From Rufibacter tibetensis (GTDB taxonomy: Bacteria > Bacteroidota > Bacteroidia > Cytophagales > Hymenobacteraceae): a stretch of DNA of 64,000 nucleotides. Positions 15,878 to 24,507 of this stretch are shown here, one piece after another. The stretch is from assembly GCF_001310085.1 (NCBI RefSeq), contig NZ_CP012643.1, positions 3,269,501 through 3,333,500 on the forward strand, in the 5' to 3' direction. The notes beneath the pieces were generated by a model that was not told the origin of the DNA, searched no databases, and was given only the letters and a program-made list of their open reading frames with translations. The number at the start of each line of letters is the position of its first letter. Positions within the stretch are counted from its first letter, which is position 1. A program made the position numbers and the translations under genes.

Positions 15878-16869
15878 TATTCTCCTAAGTGAACGTGCTC
15901 CTGAAACAGCTCCGTCATGGGTTCACCGTCTCGCTTTGGAATAGGGAAACCGAGCAATTCAGCAATGGTAGCGGCCACATCTGCCTGAGAGCGGGGCTGA
16001 GTAACTGTTTTTCCGCGCTTTAGATCAGGCCCCAGCGCTAAAAGGCTGATGTGCCGGCAGCCCTCACAATTATCGCCGTGGCTCTCAAAGTTCTTGCCTG
16101 TATGTCGGCCGTGGTCGTTGGTGATGAGGAGGGTGGTGTTGTTCTGGTACTGCGGTTGTTTTTGGAGCCATTTCCACAAATCGGCCACTAAACGATCGCT
16201 TTGCCTGATGGCTTTGAGGTAGCCGTTCCAGTTACCGGCATGGGCTTCAGAATCTGGTTCGCGCAGGTTAATGAGCATCAGTTTTGGTTGGTGCCGGCTT
16301 AATACCTGTTTGGCTACTCTAATGGTAGTAGTGTCATCACGGTAGCCAGTGCCTAAGCCCTTGATCCCGCTGTTGACCGATGGCGCAAAGGCAGCGGCGG
16401 AGTCTGAACTGTATGTGCGGGCCAGAACCTCAAGTTTGTCTTTACTGGTAACTACCCAGGCATCCGTAGCAGGGGCGCCCGTATGCTGGCGGTAATAATG
16501 AAAGACAGACGGAAATCTGGGCAGCTCATCGCCATTGTTCTTTATTTTTTGGTGATACCCAGTGGTGAGCGCCACATGCCCGGGGTTGGTCAAGGTAACG
16601 CCTTGGTTGTAAAACTGCGGATTGAATACACCTTGGGGCGCTAAATAACGGGCCATGTTGGGAATATTAGAGAACGTGGAGTCCCCCCAAGAGTCTGAGT
16701 ACCGCACTCCGTCAATCACCACCAGAATCACGTGCTGGGTAGCGTACGTTTGAGAGGGTTTCTGCAGGGGAGTTGACCCTGCCCTGCTGGAGGGGGAAGA
16801 AGACTGACAGGCGCCAAAAAGGCAAATAAGAAAAAAAGTAAAGAGGCGACTTAAAAACCGATAAATCAT
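15877..16869 (-). CDS. Phosphodiesterase-like lipoprotein (alkaline phosphatase superfamily)
   Basis: A 330-residue protein with a lipobox ending LFGAC near residue 20. The mature part has the metal-binding pattern of type I phosphodiesterases/nucleotide pyrophosphatases: VILVVIDGVRYSDSW, NQGVTLTNPGHVALTTGYH (candidate nucleophile Thr), INLREPDSEAHAGNW (Asp/His ligands) and LLITNDHGRHTGKNFESHGD. These enzymes hydrolyse phosphate mono- or diesters outside the cytoplasm. It follows the NamZ-like and NagZ-like genes on the same strand at 26-base spacing. It may belong to that cell-wall scavenging group, for example removing phosphate from released muropeptide sugars or teichoic acid; that link is inference. 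Confidence 0.8.
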   Translation of the reverse strand: MIYRFLSRLFTFFLICLFGACQSSSPSSRAGSTPLQKPSQTYATQHVILVVIDGVRYSDSWGDSTFSNIPNMARYLAPQGVFNPQFYNQGVTLTNPGHVALTTGYHQKIKNNGDELPRFPSVFHYYRQHTGAPATDAWVVTSKDKLEVLARTYSSDSAAAFAPSVNSGIKGLGTGYRDDTTTIRVAKQVLSRHQPKLMLINLREPDSEAHAGNWNGYLKAIRQSDRLVADLWKWLQKQPQYQNNTTLLITNDHGRHTGKNFESHGDNCEGCRHISLLALGPDLKRGKTVTQPRSQADVAATIAELLGFPIPKRDGEPMTELFQEHVHLGE

Positions 16870-16895
16870 GCAACTGAAAAAATGGTGTCTGGCTA

Positions 16896-18176
16896 CTATT
16901 TATAGAGCAGGTATTTTGCTCTAACAGTTTTAAAGTAAGCAAGTTCCTCCGCCCAGGTTTTAATAATATCCTGAGGGGCGGCACCAGCCTGGAGCTGCTT
17001 ACGGGTGACATCGGTTTTCCAAAGGCCATCCAGGCGGCTGTTCTTCCATTCCAGTTGGGCAGGGTAGAGCGTTTTCAAAGCATGCATGATGTACACCGTG
17101 GCTTTGGCAGATTCAAACTTGTTTCTATCGGTTACCACCGCCTGCGCTCCGTAGCAGGTTTGCCCCACGAACTTGGGCGGATAAATCCGGATGCCGTCTA
17201 CCACGCTGTCGGGTTTGAAGGAGGCGGGTTTGAAGGTGATGCCAGCCAATTTGTAGCTGTTCAGTTGTTTGGCCAGTTTCTCCCCGTCTATCCAGGGCGC
17301 GCCAATAAACTCAAAGGGCTGCATAGTGCCTCTACCTTCTGAGACATTGGTGCCTTCCAGAACACACATGGCGGGGTAGAGGGTAGCGGTGGTGAGATTG
17401 ATCATGTTGGGCGAAGGCTTGATCCAGGGCAAACCGGTCTGGTCAAACCACTGGCTTCGGATGTAGTGGCGCATGGGCACCACCATCAACTCGGCTTGCG
17501 GTAGCTTTTTGGCGGCACGTTCTCCGTTGAACATCTTGGCCAATTCGCCTACCGTCATGCCATGGGTGATAGGCAGGAAGTTGGGGCTGGTAACCGGTGC
17601 TTTGGCGTTTCTGCCTACGCCGCCGTCCACATACAGGCCGGTAATGGGGTTAGGCCGGTCCAGCACAATCATCAGTTTCTTGTTTTCCGCGGCGGCTTCC
17701 ATCACGGCAGTCATGGTGGCGATGTATGTATAGTAGCGGGCTCCTACATCCTGGATATCGAAAATCAGCACGTCCACGTCCTTCAGCATTTCAGGCGTGG
17801 GCTTACGGACGTTCCCGTACAGCGATATTACTTTCAATCCGGTTTTCTTGTCTACCTCGTTGGCCACGTGCGTGTCTGCCTCGCCCCGTATACCGTGTTC
17901 GGGACTGAACAATTTGACCACCTTTACGTCTGAGCGGGCGTGCAGCAAATCCACAATATGGCCCTTGTCTGGCATAATGCCCGTATGGTTGGTCAGGATG
18001 GCTACCCGGCGGTTCTGTATGAAAGGAAGAAACTCTGGCGTTACCAACCGCTCAATGCCAATGATCACCCGGTTAGCCGGGGAGGTGGCTTTTGGAGTTT
18101 GCGAGAAAGCAGGGGCAAACCCTGGTAATAAAGTAATTAATAGAAAGAAAGTTAAGAAGGAGAGACATGTCTTCAT
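16896..18176 (-). CDS. DUF1343/NamZ-like exo-N-acetylmuramidase
   Basis: A 426-residue protein with a signal peptide (MKTCLSFLTFFLLITLLPGF...AFSQ). The DUF1343 pattern is complete: VAILTNHTGIMPDKGHIVDLL, KVVKLFSPEHGIRGEA, LIFDIQDVGARYYTYIATM, LDRPNPITGLYVDG, LPWIKPSPNMI, EGTNVSEGRGTMQPFEFIGAPWI in parts, and the closing WKTDVTRKQLQAG. Members of this family such as NamZ release N-acetylmuramic acid from the non-reducing end of peptidoglycan chains. The gene immediately upstream is NagZ-like, the enzyme that removes the other sugar, so together they could take apart foreign or recycled wall chains. The enzyme class is firm, and the substrate follows from the family. Confidence 0.88.
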   Translation of the reverse strand: MKTCLSFLTFFLLITLLPGFAPAFSQTPKATSPANRVIIGIERLVTPEFLPFIQNRRVAILTNHTGIMPDKGHIVDLLHARSDVKVVKLFSPEHGIRGEADTHVANEVDKKTGLKVISLYGNVRKPTPEMLKDVDVLIFDIQDVGARYYTYIATMTAVMEAAAENKKLMIVLDRPNPITGLYVDGGVGRNAKAPVTSPNFLPITHGMTVGELAKMFNGERAAKKLPQAELMVVPMRHYIRSQWFDQTGLPWIKPSPNMINLTTATLYPAMCVLEGTNVSEGRGTMQPFEFIGAPWIDGEKLAKQLNSYKLAGITFKPASFKPDSVVDGIRIYPPKFVGQTCYGAQAVVTDRNKFESAKATVYIMHALKTLYPAQLEWKNSRLDGLWKTDVTRKQLQAGAAPQDIIKTWAEELAYFKTVRAKYLLYK

Positions 18177-18228
18177 CTTCCCAAGATAGCAAAAGAAGCG
18201 CAGGTTTTCCAGAAGAAGGTGCGGGCTG

Positions 18229-18261
18229 TTTAGGCCGTATTTTAGAAAACCAGACCTAAAA
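18229..18261. repeat. Copy of the 3'-end palindromic element (degraded)
   Basis: TTTAGGCCGTATTTTAGAAA followed by ACCAGACCTAAAA. It lies 12 bases beyond the stop of the NagZ-like gene and ahead of the NamZ-like gene. Confidence 0.55.
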
Positions 18262-18272
18262 CAAACGCAGGA

Positions 18273-20087
18273 TTATAGCCCATCACCGTACTTAAAATGG
18301 GAATTCACGGTAACAGGTAATTTGCCTTGAGGTGTCAACTCGCCTATCAGCAATTTGGCGGCAGCGGCCTGTACCGCGGGTAATTGCTGGTACCCCACCA
18401 ACAGTGCACTGGCCTCGTGAATGTTTTCAAACCGGTTGAGGGTATAAGCATTGTCAAACAACACCACCACGCATCTTTTCTTCCGGATGAGTTCGTTTAC
18501 CAATGCTCTTTCCTCGGGAGTAAAACCCAGGTTATTGCTGGGCCTGATGCTGGGGCCATAGATACTGATCAACAGCAAGTCATACTTCAGTAATTCCTTC
18601 CGGAGTTTTTCTAGATCTTTTTTATTGGTTTTGCGAGGCAAAAAGAAATCTGTGGTGGTGAGAGAGGCCTTAATTTTCTGTTGGAAAAAAGTGCTTCTAT
18701 TGCCGCCTAATGCCAGACTTGCCACTTTCCGGCGCTTCTTTTCTTCCAGCGGAATTAGTTTCCGTTTGTTCTGGAGCAGGGTAAGCGAGCCTTCGGCCAG
18801 ATTGCGCAGCATTACGTGCGCGTGCGGGGCATGCAGGTCTTTGTACAGACTGTCTATTTCAATGGGTTTGTACTTGTTCAGGCCTAACCAGTATTTAGCG
18901 GCCAACACCTTTTTGCACCGACGGTCTATCTCTTTCTGGCTAAGCCTGCCCTGCCTGATCGCGGCTTTGATAGCGGCCAATGCTTTGGGTACGTTCACTA
19001 AACGCTCCAGCACATCGTTACCGGCCTCTAAAGCCATGACTTCGGCCTCGCCGGGAGCGAAGTATTTGGTCACACCTTTCATGACCATAGCGTCTGTGAA
19101 GATAAGCCCCGCGTACCGGAATTCTTTTTTCAAAATGCCGGTCACAATGGGTTTGGACAGAGTGGCTGGTAAGTTGGCGGTAGAGTCTAATTTAGGTAAA
19201 TGAATGTGACCCACCATCACACCGCCCACCCCGCTTTGAATAAGATGCCGAAAGGGGTGCAGTTCTAAAGAATCAAGCCGGTTACGGCCATAGGGAATTA
19301 CGGGCAGATCCAGGTGAGAGTCAACTTCGGTATCACCATGACCAGGAAAGTGCTTGGCCACGGCAATAATGCCGTTGTCCTGCATGCCCATCATCTGGGC
19401 CAGACTTTTAGAGCTTACATCGTCTTTATTTTCCCCGAAAGACCGGTAACTGATGATAGGGTTCTTGGGGTTGTTGTTCACGTCTACCACCGGGGCGAAA
19501 TTTACGTGCATGCCCATGCGGGTGAATTCATGCCCCATTTCTACGCCCATCTGGTAAATGAGACTGTCATTGTTGATGGCGCCCAGCAACATGGGCAATG
19601 GGTATTGCATGGCGCTGTCCATGCGCATGCCAATACCATTCTCGGCGTCCATGCCAATCCAGAGAGGAATCTTAGAGGCGGCCTGTAACCGGTTTGTCAT
19701 TTTAGCCTGCCGTATGGGCCCACCCTGGAAGAAAATCAGTCCACCTACTTTGTACCGCCTGATGAGTAACCGTACGTCCTCCTCGTGCTGGGCTCCTTGG
19801 TTAGAGAACACCTCAATCATCATGAGTTGCGTGATGCGCTCATCTGGTGTCATGCGCCTGAACACTGAATCTACCCACTTGTTTTTGCGGTTAAGGGCGG
19901 TGATCAGGGCATTAGGGTATTTGATGGTGTCCTCCGGGGAGATAGGCTGCGGTTTGAAGACCACTGTGTCATCTGCGTGCGGATCTTTCTTTTTACACGC
20001 AGAAAACGTGAGGCCTGCCAACAGCACCACTAGCAAACAGACAAAAAGGGAAGGTTTTAGACGATTGGTTGAGAACATAGGTAACAA
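18273..20087 (-). CDS. Glycoside hydrolase family 3 lipoprotein, NagZ-like beta-N-acetylglucosaminidase
   Basis: A 604-residue protein with a lipobox at Cys31 (GLTFSAC). The GH3 N-terminal barrel is complete: IGMDAENGIGMRMD, FAPVVDVNNNPKNPIISYRSFGE in parts, and the NagZ hallmark KHFPGHGDTEVDSH (245-258), whose Asp-His pair is the acid/base loop. The nucleophile is Asp332 in IFTDAMVMKGV. A second, C-terminal alpha/beta domain follows, ending near VNSHFKYGDGL. NagZ removes N-acetylglucosamine from muropeptides; this one is secreted and membrane-anchored. It is upstream of the NamZ-like gene on the same strand. A beta-hexosaminidase acting on chitin-type sugars is an alternative. Confidence 0.9.
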   Translation of the reverse strand: MLPMFSTNRLKPSLFVCLLVVLLAGLTFSACKKKDPHADDTVVFKPQPISPEDTIKYPNALITALNRKNKWVDSVFRRMTPDERITQLMMIEVFSNQGAQHEEDVRLLIRRYKVGGLIFFQGGPIRQAKMTNRLQAASKIPLWIGMDAENGIGMRMDSAMQYPLPMLLGAINNDSLIYQMGVEMGHEFTRMGMHVNFAPVVDVNNNPKNPIISYRSFGENKDDVSSKSLAQMMGMQDNGIIAVAKHFPGHGDTEVDSHLDLPVIPYGRNRLDSLELHPFRHLIQSGVGGVMVGHIHLPKLDSTANLPATLSKPIVTGILKKEFRYAGLIFTDAMVMKGVTKYFAPGEAEVMALEAGNDVLERLVNVPKALAAIKAAIRQGRLSQKEIDRRCKKVLAAKYWLGLNKYKPIEIDSLYKDLHAPHAHVMLRNLAEGSLTLLQNKRKLIPLEEKKRRKVASLALGGNRSTFFQQKIKASLTTTDFFLPRKTNKKDLEKLRKELLKYDLLLISIYGPSIRPSNNLGFTPEERALVNELIRKKRCVVVLFDNAYTLNRFENIHEASALLVGYQQLPAVQAAAAKLLIGELTPQGKLPVTVNSHFKYGDGL

Positions 20088-20290
20088 GCGATAATCTATC
20101 TCTAAGGGCTGCTCTGCAGAGAAGACCTTAGAAAGCCCTTACCTTACGGCATAAGACCGAGATGGTTGATGTGGCGGACAGAAGTACCCAGAAGAAACAG
20201 GGCTTAGTTCTGTAAGTGCTTCTAAGATAGAAGCGAAAGGTATGGTTTTCTTTCTCAACTGCAGAACAAAGTAGAAAGTACTTAAAACAA

Positions 20291-20330
20291 AAACGCCTTT
20301 GCCGGAAGTATTCCAGCAAAGGCGTTTATT
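20291..20330. terminator. Terminator after the dienelactone-hydrolase-like gene
   Basis: AAACGCCTTTGC pairs with GCAAAGGCGTTT around 13 bases. It lies just beyond the stop of the minus-strand gene at 20351. Confidence 0.85.
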
Positions 20331-20350
20331 AGAGGTAAATTGCTTTGAGC

Positions 20351-21139
20351 TTACTTTTTGAAAATCTCCCCGAAAAACTGCTTCATAGCTTCCCAGGACC
20401 TGCGGTCAGCCGCTGCATTGTAAGCAGCTCCTTTTTTGATGTCTGACCCAGCTTCAGGATTGGTGAAAGAATGGACAGCGTTGCTGTAGGCAATGAATTG
20501 GTAATCCACGTTAGCATCGTTCATTTCTTTGAAGAAAGCATCTACCTCGGCTTTGGGTACGAAGGGATCAATGGCGCCGTGGGCCACTAACACTTTGGCT
20601 TTGATGTTCTTGGCATCGGCTGGAGAGGGAGTAGCCAAGCCTCCGTGGAAACTTACCACACCGGCTACATCGGCGCCGCTCCGGGCCAATTCCAGCACGG
20701 TGGTGCCGCCAAAGCAGTACCCAATGGCTGCCACTCTGGAGGCATCTACGTTGGGTTGTTTTTTGACCTGGGCTAAGGCCGCATTGACGCGCTGGCGTAG
20801 CAAAGGCACGTTGTTTTTGTATTTGCCGGCTTCAGCGGCAGATTCCTGTGGGGTTTTAGGTCTCACACCTTTGCCGTAGATATCAGCTGCAAAGGCTACG
20901 TAGCCCATTTTGGCCAACTGTTCACACCGTTTCCGGGTGTAATCACTAATGCCGTTCCACTCGTGCACCACCAGTACTGCCGGAAGTTTGCCTTTCTTAG
21001 AGGCGTCATAAGCAAGGTAACCCTCTAAGGTGGTGGTTCCTTCTTTATATTCTACCACCTGGGTTTTGATTTGTTGGGCCTGAGCCGATACTGCCATAAA
21101 GGTTAACAGGAAAGCAAAAGCAAAAGAAAGCTTATTCAT
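20351..21139 (-). CDS. Secreted dienelactone hydrolase-family protein
   Basis: A 262-residue alpha/beta hydrolase with a signal peptide (MNKLSFAFAFLLTFMAVSAQAQ). The catalytic triad is Cys142 in IGYCFGGTTVLE, Asp191 in AHGAIDPFVP and His223 in NAVHSFT, with Glu60 in VVHEWNGI as in dienelactone hydrolase. The C-x-G-G nucleophile elbow points to the DLH family, which opens lactones or esters; many secreted Bacteroidota members have unknown substrates. It is alone between terminators. Periplasmic location is expected from the signal peptide. Confidence 0.88.
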   Translation of the reverse strand: MNKLSFAFAFLLTFMAVSAQAQQIKTQVVEYKEGTTTLEGYLAYDASKKGKLPAVLVVHEWNGISDYTRKRCEQLAKMGYVAFAADIYGKGVRPKTPQESAAEAGKYKNNVPLLRQRVNAALAQVKKQPNVDASRVAAIGYCFGGTTVLELARSGADVAGVVSFHGGLATPSPADAKNIKAKVLVAHGAIDPFVPKAEVDAFFKEMNDANVDYQFIAYSNAVHSFTNPEAGSDIKKGAAYNAAADRRSWEAMKQFFGEIFKK

Positions 21140-21351
21140 AAACGAGGTTGGGTTTAAAGTGGTGATGTAGCCTCTCTATCGTGAATCGTAATCAGAAAGG
21201 TGAGCAAAACTTCACGGTGGTGGCAGTTTCGCCTTGCATCGGCTTAGAGAGTAACTCCGTTGCCTCTGGAATGGTTTTGAGACGCCGCTTTCTTTTGAGA
21301 AACCAGGTGCCTGGTTGATAGCAGATCTTTACCTCAAAGAGAATAAAACCA

Positions 21352-22179
21352 TCAAAACCGTAGGGAGGCATTCAAGCCAGCTCCGCCGTTATGCCATGCC
21401 GGAGAGACAACCCAGCTTCTTTTATTGATGGCCTTCTTTACCCTGTGATACCCCCAGTAGGTGGCTTTGCCGGTAAGGTAACCCAGGGCAGCCCCAGCCA
21501 GGACATCAGAAGCCCAGTGTTTGTTGTCATTGATGCGGGACAAACCCACCAACGTGGCTAAGCCGTAGGCCGCCTGAGGCACCCAGTGGTTGTCTTGGTA
21601 CACAGAGGCAATGGCGGTAGCCGCGGCAAAGGCGTTAGAGGTATGCGAGGAGGGAAAGGAAGTGTTTTGGCCATCACCATTTGGGCCTTCAAACAAGTGG
21701 CTGTCATTTGTGCTGCTAGGCCGATGCCTTTGAAAAGTTTTCTTCAATTTGTCAGTGGCCAGGGCATTCAGGTAAAAGCTACCTAACCCCACAATGGCCG
21801 CCTCTTTCATTTTGGGGCGTTTAGCCAAAGCACCCACTGTGAACATGGTCGCAAAAGTAGCTTGTATGGGCAGGGCAGTGCCCATGGGGTCCAGCACCTT
21901 GGCTGCATTGTTAGAGGCCGAGGTCCTGCTCTGCTGCGCCAGGTACTGAATGTGCCTGTCTAAACGGTTATAAGAATGGATAAACATACCCGTCACCACC
22001 AGGGCAGTGGAGGATTTAAGCAGGAATCTTCGGTGCTGCTTCACCCATGAGGGTTTGGGTTGATAGAGGGTGAAGGTAGTGTCTTTTGGTTCTTGGAGAG
22101 GAGTTGAGTTAAAAGAGTCGGCAACTACAGATGCTCTGAAAAGGCAAAGCAACGCTACTATGAGCAGGAACAGGCGCAT
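21352..22179 (-). CDS. Membrane-associated PAP2-family phosphatase
   Basis: A 275-residue protein with an N-terminal signal sequence (MRLFLLIVALLCLFRASVVA). The three PAP2 phosphatase motifs are in place: KLKKTFQRHRP (motif 1), NTSFPSSHTSNAFAAAT (motif 2) and SRINDNKHWASDVLAGAALG (motif 3). The His residues of motifs 2 and 3 are the catalytic pair. Such enzymes remove phosphate from lipids such as undecaprenyl pyrophosphate or phosphatidic acid on the periplasmic face. It is monocistronic. The intergenic sequence after it contains a tight AACCAGG/CCTGGTT hairpin at 21301-21316. Confidence 0.9.
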   Translation of the reverse strand: MRLFLLIVALLCLFRASVVADSFNSTPLQEPKDTTFTLYQPKPSWVKQHRRFLLKSSTALVVTGMFIHSYNRLDRHIQYLAQQSRTSASNNAAKVLDPMGTALPIQATFATMFTVGALAKRPKMKEAAIVGLGSFYLNALATDKLKKTFQRHRPSSTNDSHLFEGPNGDGQNTSFPSSHTSNAFAAATAIASVYQDNHWVPQAAYGLATLVGLSRINDNKHWASDVLAGAALGYLTGKATYWGYHRVKKAINKRSWVVSPAWHNGGAGLNASLRF

Positions 22180-22358
22180 AAGAACTTAAGAGTCAAAAGA
22201 GTAGAAGATGTTTTTTGAAGGCTATTCCTCCTCTTTTAGTTTCATGATGCTCAGTATTTACTTATAAAATTTGCCTCCTTCTTAGTTGGGTAGCTACAAG
22301 GTGTAACTTCTTTTATCTTAAGGGAATAGCATTTAAGAAAGGCGGGGGAGAAAGCAGA

Positions 22359-22392
22359 TTTTAGAGTCTGTTTTCAGGAAAGGGGCATAAAA
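22359..22392. repeat. Copy of the 3'-end palindromic element (degraded)
   Basis: TTTTAGAGTCTGTTTTCAGG with a poor right half GGGGCATAAAA. It lies downstream of the DUF2059 gene and abuts its terminator. Confidence 0.6.
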
Positions 22393-22431
22393 CAGGCGGG
22401 CTCCTCTTTTAGTGAGGAGCCCGCCTGTTTT
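22389..22431. terminator. Terminator after the DUF2059 gene
   Basis: A perfect 18-bp stem (AAAACAGGCGGGCTCCTC, 22389-22406, with 22414-22431) around 7 bases. Confidence 0.92.
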
Positions 22432-22456
22432 ACTTAACACTGTGGTTGATGGGGAT

Positions 22457-22915
22457 TTAATTATCGCCTTGCATTTTATTCTGAATGGCTTGCTGCAGTT
22501 CCATCATGTGCGGCTCTACTTTGGCCTGGCCAATCTGTGCACTTTTCATAGTGATGACAGACTGTTTCTGGGCCATTTTCTTGCCCACTGGGGTAAGGTA
22601 AAATGCATTCAGTTCTTTCAGTTCTTTCTCAGTGAATTCATCCATGTATAATTTGATAAGGTCGCCTTTCACGGCATCCCAGTTCATGTACTTGGAAAAG
22701 AAGGACCGCACTTCCACCTCGGCCGCTTTCATGGCCGGAACCTGTTCCATTTGCATGGTCAGCATCTGTTGAAGGTTGTCGTCAATGGTTTTGGGGCTGC
22801 CCATGGTTAAGAGCAGAGTTTCGGCGGCTTTGTAATGGCTGCTCTGAGTTTGTGCCATGGCACTGCCTGCTGAAACCACCAGCAGAAACACCCAAAGAGA
22901 GAATATCTTTTTCAT
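22457..22915 (-). CDS. Secreted DUF2059-type protein
   Basis: A 152-residue protein with a signal peptide (MKKIFSLWVFLLVVSAGSAMAQ). The helical mature part fits DUF2059: HYKAAETLLLTMGSPKTIDD, a middle WDAVKGDLIKLYMDEFTEKE, and LNAFYLTPVGKKMAQKQSVI, the last being the family hallmark (FY-x-TP-x-G-K). Function is unknown; it is periplasmic and helical. It is transcribed alone with its own terminator. Confidence 0.8.
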   Translation of the reverse strand: MKKIFSLWVFLLVVSAGSAMAQTQSSHYKAAETLLLTMGSPKTIDDNLQQMLTMQMEQVPAMKAAEVEVRSFFSKYMNWDAVKGDLIKLYMDEFTEKELKELNAFYLTPVGKKMAQKQSVITMKSAQIGQAKVEPHMMELQQAIQNKMQGDN

Positions 22916-23082
22916 TTTAGAGGGTTGATTAGGCTCCTAATTACGTAAGGGGCTGCAGAATAACCAGCATAGCCCAGTATTTATTTTGGAGAGCCATAGA
23001 GGTAGTAAACCACGGGAAACTACTTCCGTACCACAGGGTTGAAAGCATTTTCCCTACAACCATCCCTTTTGCACCTAGTTTT

Positions 23083-23640
23083 ATGAAAATAACCAAAAAA
23101 GAGACTGCCTACCAGGGCTATTACCGGCTACAGGTTTTTACGGTAGAAGACAAAGGAAAAGAATTTGAACGCGAGGTCTTCCAGACCGGTAGGGCGGCGG
23201 CGGCGCTGGTCTATGACACCAAGAAGCAGAAGTTCATTTTGGCTAAGCAGTTCAGGCCAGCCGTGGAGCAGGAGATGGTAGAAGCAGTGGCCGGCATGCT
23301 GGACAGCGCTGACGAAAAGCCAGAGGCTGCCATCCGGCGCGAAATAGAAGAGGAGATCGGCTATGCCGTAGATCACCTGCAACTCTTGTATGAATACTTC
23401 CCGTCACCGGGTGCTTTCTCAGAGCAAATGTTCTTGTTTTACGCCGAAGTAAGTGAGAAAACGGGTGAAGGTGGGGGCAAAGACGATGAAAACGAAGACA
23501 TTACCACGCTTGAACTTACCCCGGAACAATTGGTGAAACAGCCTATTACAGACGGGAAAACCATTCTGGCCATTGAGTGGGCTAAAGCCAATCTGCTGCC
23601 AAAGCTGAAAGAACAGAAGAACGGCAAGAAGTCTTCCTGA
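23083..23640 (+). CDS. Nudix hydrolase, ADP-ribose pyrophosphatase type
   Basis: A 185-residue enzyme. The Nudix box is AGMLDSADEKPEAAIRREIE then EEIGY, with the conserved E, RE, EE and G in register, but with one extra residue between the first Gly and the first Glu. The upstream QTGRAAAALVYDTKKQKFILAKQFRPAV and downstream PSPGAFSEQMFLFYAEV are typical of ADP-ribose/NudF-type members, which cleave ADP-ribose and related nucleoside diphosphate compounds to control their levels. It is monocistronic, cytoplasmic, with no signal peptide. Confidence 0.88.
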   Translation: MKITKKETAYQGYYRLQVFTVEDKGKEFEREVFQTGRAAAALVYDTKKQKFILAKQFRPAVEQEMVEAVAGMLDSADEKPEAAIRREIEEEIGYAVDHLQLLYEYFPSPGAFSEQMFLFYAEVSEKTGEGGGKDDENEDITTLELTPEQLVKQPITDGKTILAIEWAKANLLPKLKEQKNGKKSS

Positions 23641-23756
23641 AGTTGAATCTTCAGCGGGAAAGCGGTTCTAATATCAGTGGTACTTTAACTCTCCCGGCTT
23701 ACTCCCGTAAACAGACTCACAAGTTTAGTGTATTAACCTATTAACCTGACCATACT

Positions 23757-24302
23757 ATGGAAGATCAAAATAAAAACCAAGGCACGCCTCAGCAAGAAGG
23801 TTCTGGCTCCAACAACAGCCAGGACGGAAATAACGGAGAAGGTGTATTTGCAGACCATAATTACGGCACCAAGGCCGAGGGCGGTAATACGGCTAACTAT
23901 GACGCTGATGGCAATTTTGTTGACTTCAACGGCAAAGAAGACTATGGCACCCCACATGTTGATATAAACGGTGGCGGAGACATCCAGGGCCGTCGTGGCG
24001 GAGGATACGGTGAAAAAGACTTGGAACTGGGCAAACACCCAACCGGAGACAACAAACAAGCCAAACATGACGCCGAAAGTGACAAGGATACCGGTTACGG
24101 TACTCACGCCGGTGGCCTAAGCGATAGCCACAGCGGCTTCAAAGGAAACCACAACGGTAACGACGGGACTGGTGGTGGCCGCAGCAGCGGACACGCAGGG
24201 CACGGGGGAGACCCGGATGATGAGAAATACTCGCCTAACAAAGGCGGCAAAGACCAGAACAATGATCCAGACGTAGCTGGCAGAGGAGCTAGAACTAATT
24301 AG
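23757..24302 (+). CDS. Intrinsically disordered Gly/Asn/Asp-rich hydrophilic protein
   Basis: A 181-residue protein of very low hydrophobicity starting MEDQNKNQGTPQQEGSGSNN. Gly, Asn, Asp, His and Lys dominate and there are few aliphatic residues and no Cys. Several short segments recur: NYGT, GGYGEKD and HAGG/HAGHGGD. It has no signal peptide and no membrane segment. This is the profile of hydrophilin-like stress or desiccation proteins. It is followed by a strong terminator and is a single gene. A similar protein lies at 27609. Coding status is supported by the long stop-free frame and by the terminator placed right after the stop; the function is inference. Confidence 0.65.
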   Translation: MEDQNKNQGTPQQEGSGSNNSQDGNNGEGVFADHNYGTKAEGGNTANYDADGNFVDFNGKEDYGTPHVDINGGGDIQGRRGGGYGEKDLELGKHPTGDNKQAKHDAESDKDTGYGTHAGGLSDSHSGFKGNHNGNDGTGGGRSSGHAGHGGDPDDEKYSPNKGGKDQNNDPDVAGRGARTN

Positions 24303-24317
24303 GAACATCATTTCAGG

Positions 24318-24362
24318 AAACAAGAAGGCCTGTCTCTGTTAAGAGGCAGGCCTTCTTGTTTT
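24318..24362 (+). terminator. Terminator after the 23757 gene
   Basis: AAACAAGAAGGCCTGTCTC (24318-24336) pairs with GAGGCAGGCCTTCTTGTTT (one G-U wobble), followed by TTTT. Confidence 0.92.
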
Positions 24363-24394
24363 AGAGCCATTTTGTCAAAAGCACCTGAGAAATA
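24361..24394. repeat. Copy of the 3'-end palindromic element (degraded)
   Basis: TTTTAGAGCCATTTTGTCAA with right half AAGCACCTGAGAAA, directly joined to the terminator of the 23757 gene. Confidence 0.5.
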
Positions 24395-24507
24395 CCAGCC
24401 AGGAATACTTAGCTAAAAAAGGAAACTTCCGTAAAAAGACGGGACAAGGCAAAGGCTTCAACCACCTGATAGGCAGTCACCTTGAACAAGAAGCTTTAAA
24501 ATAGCAT

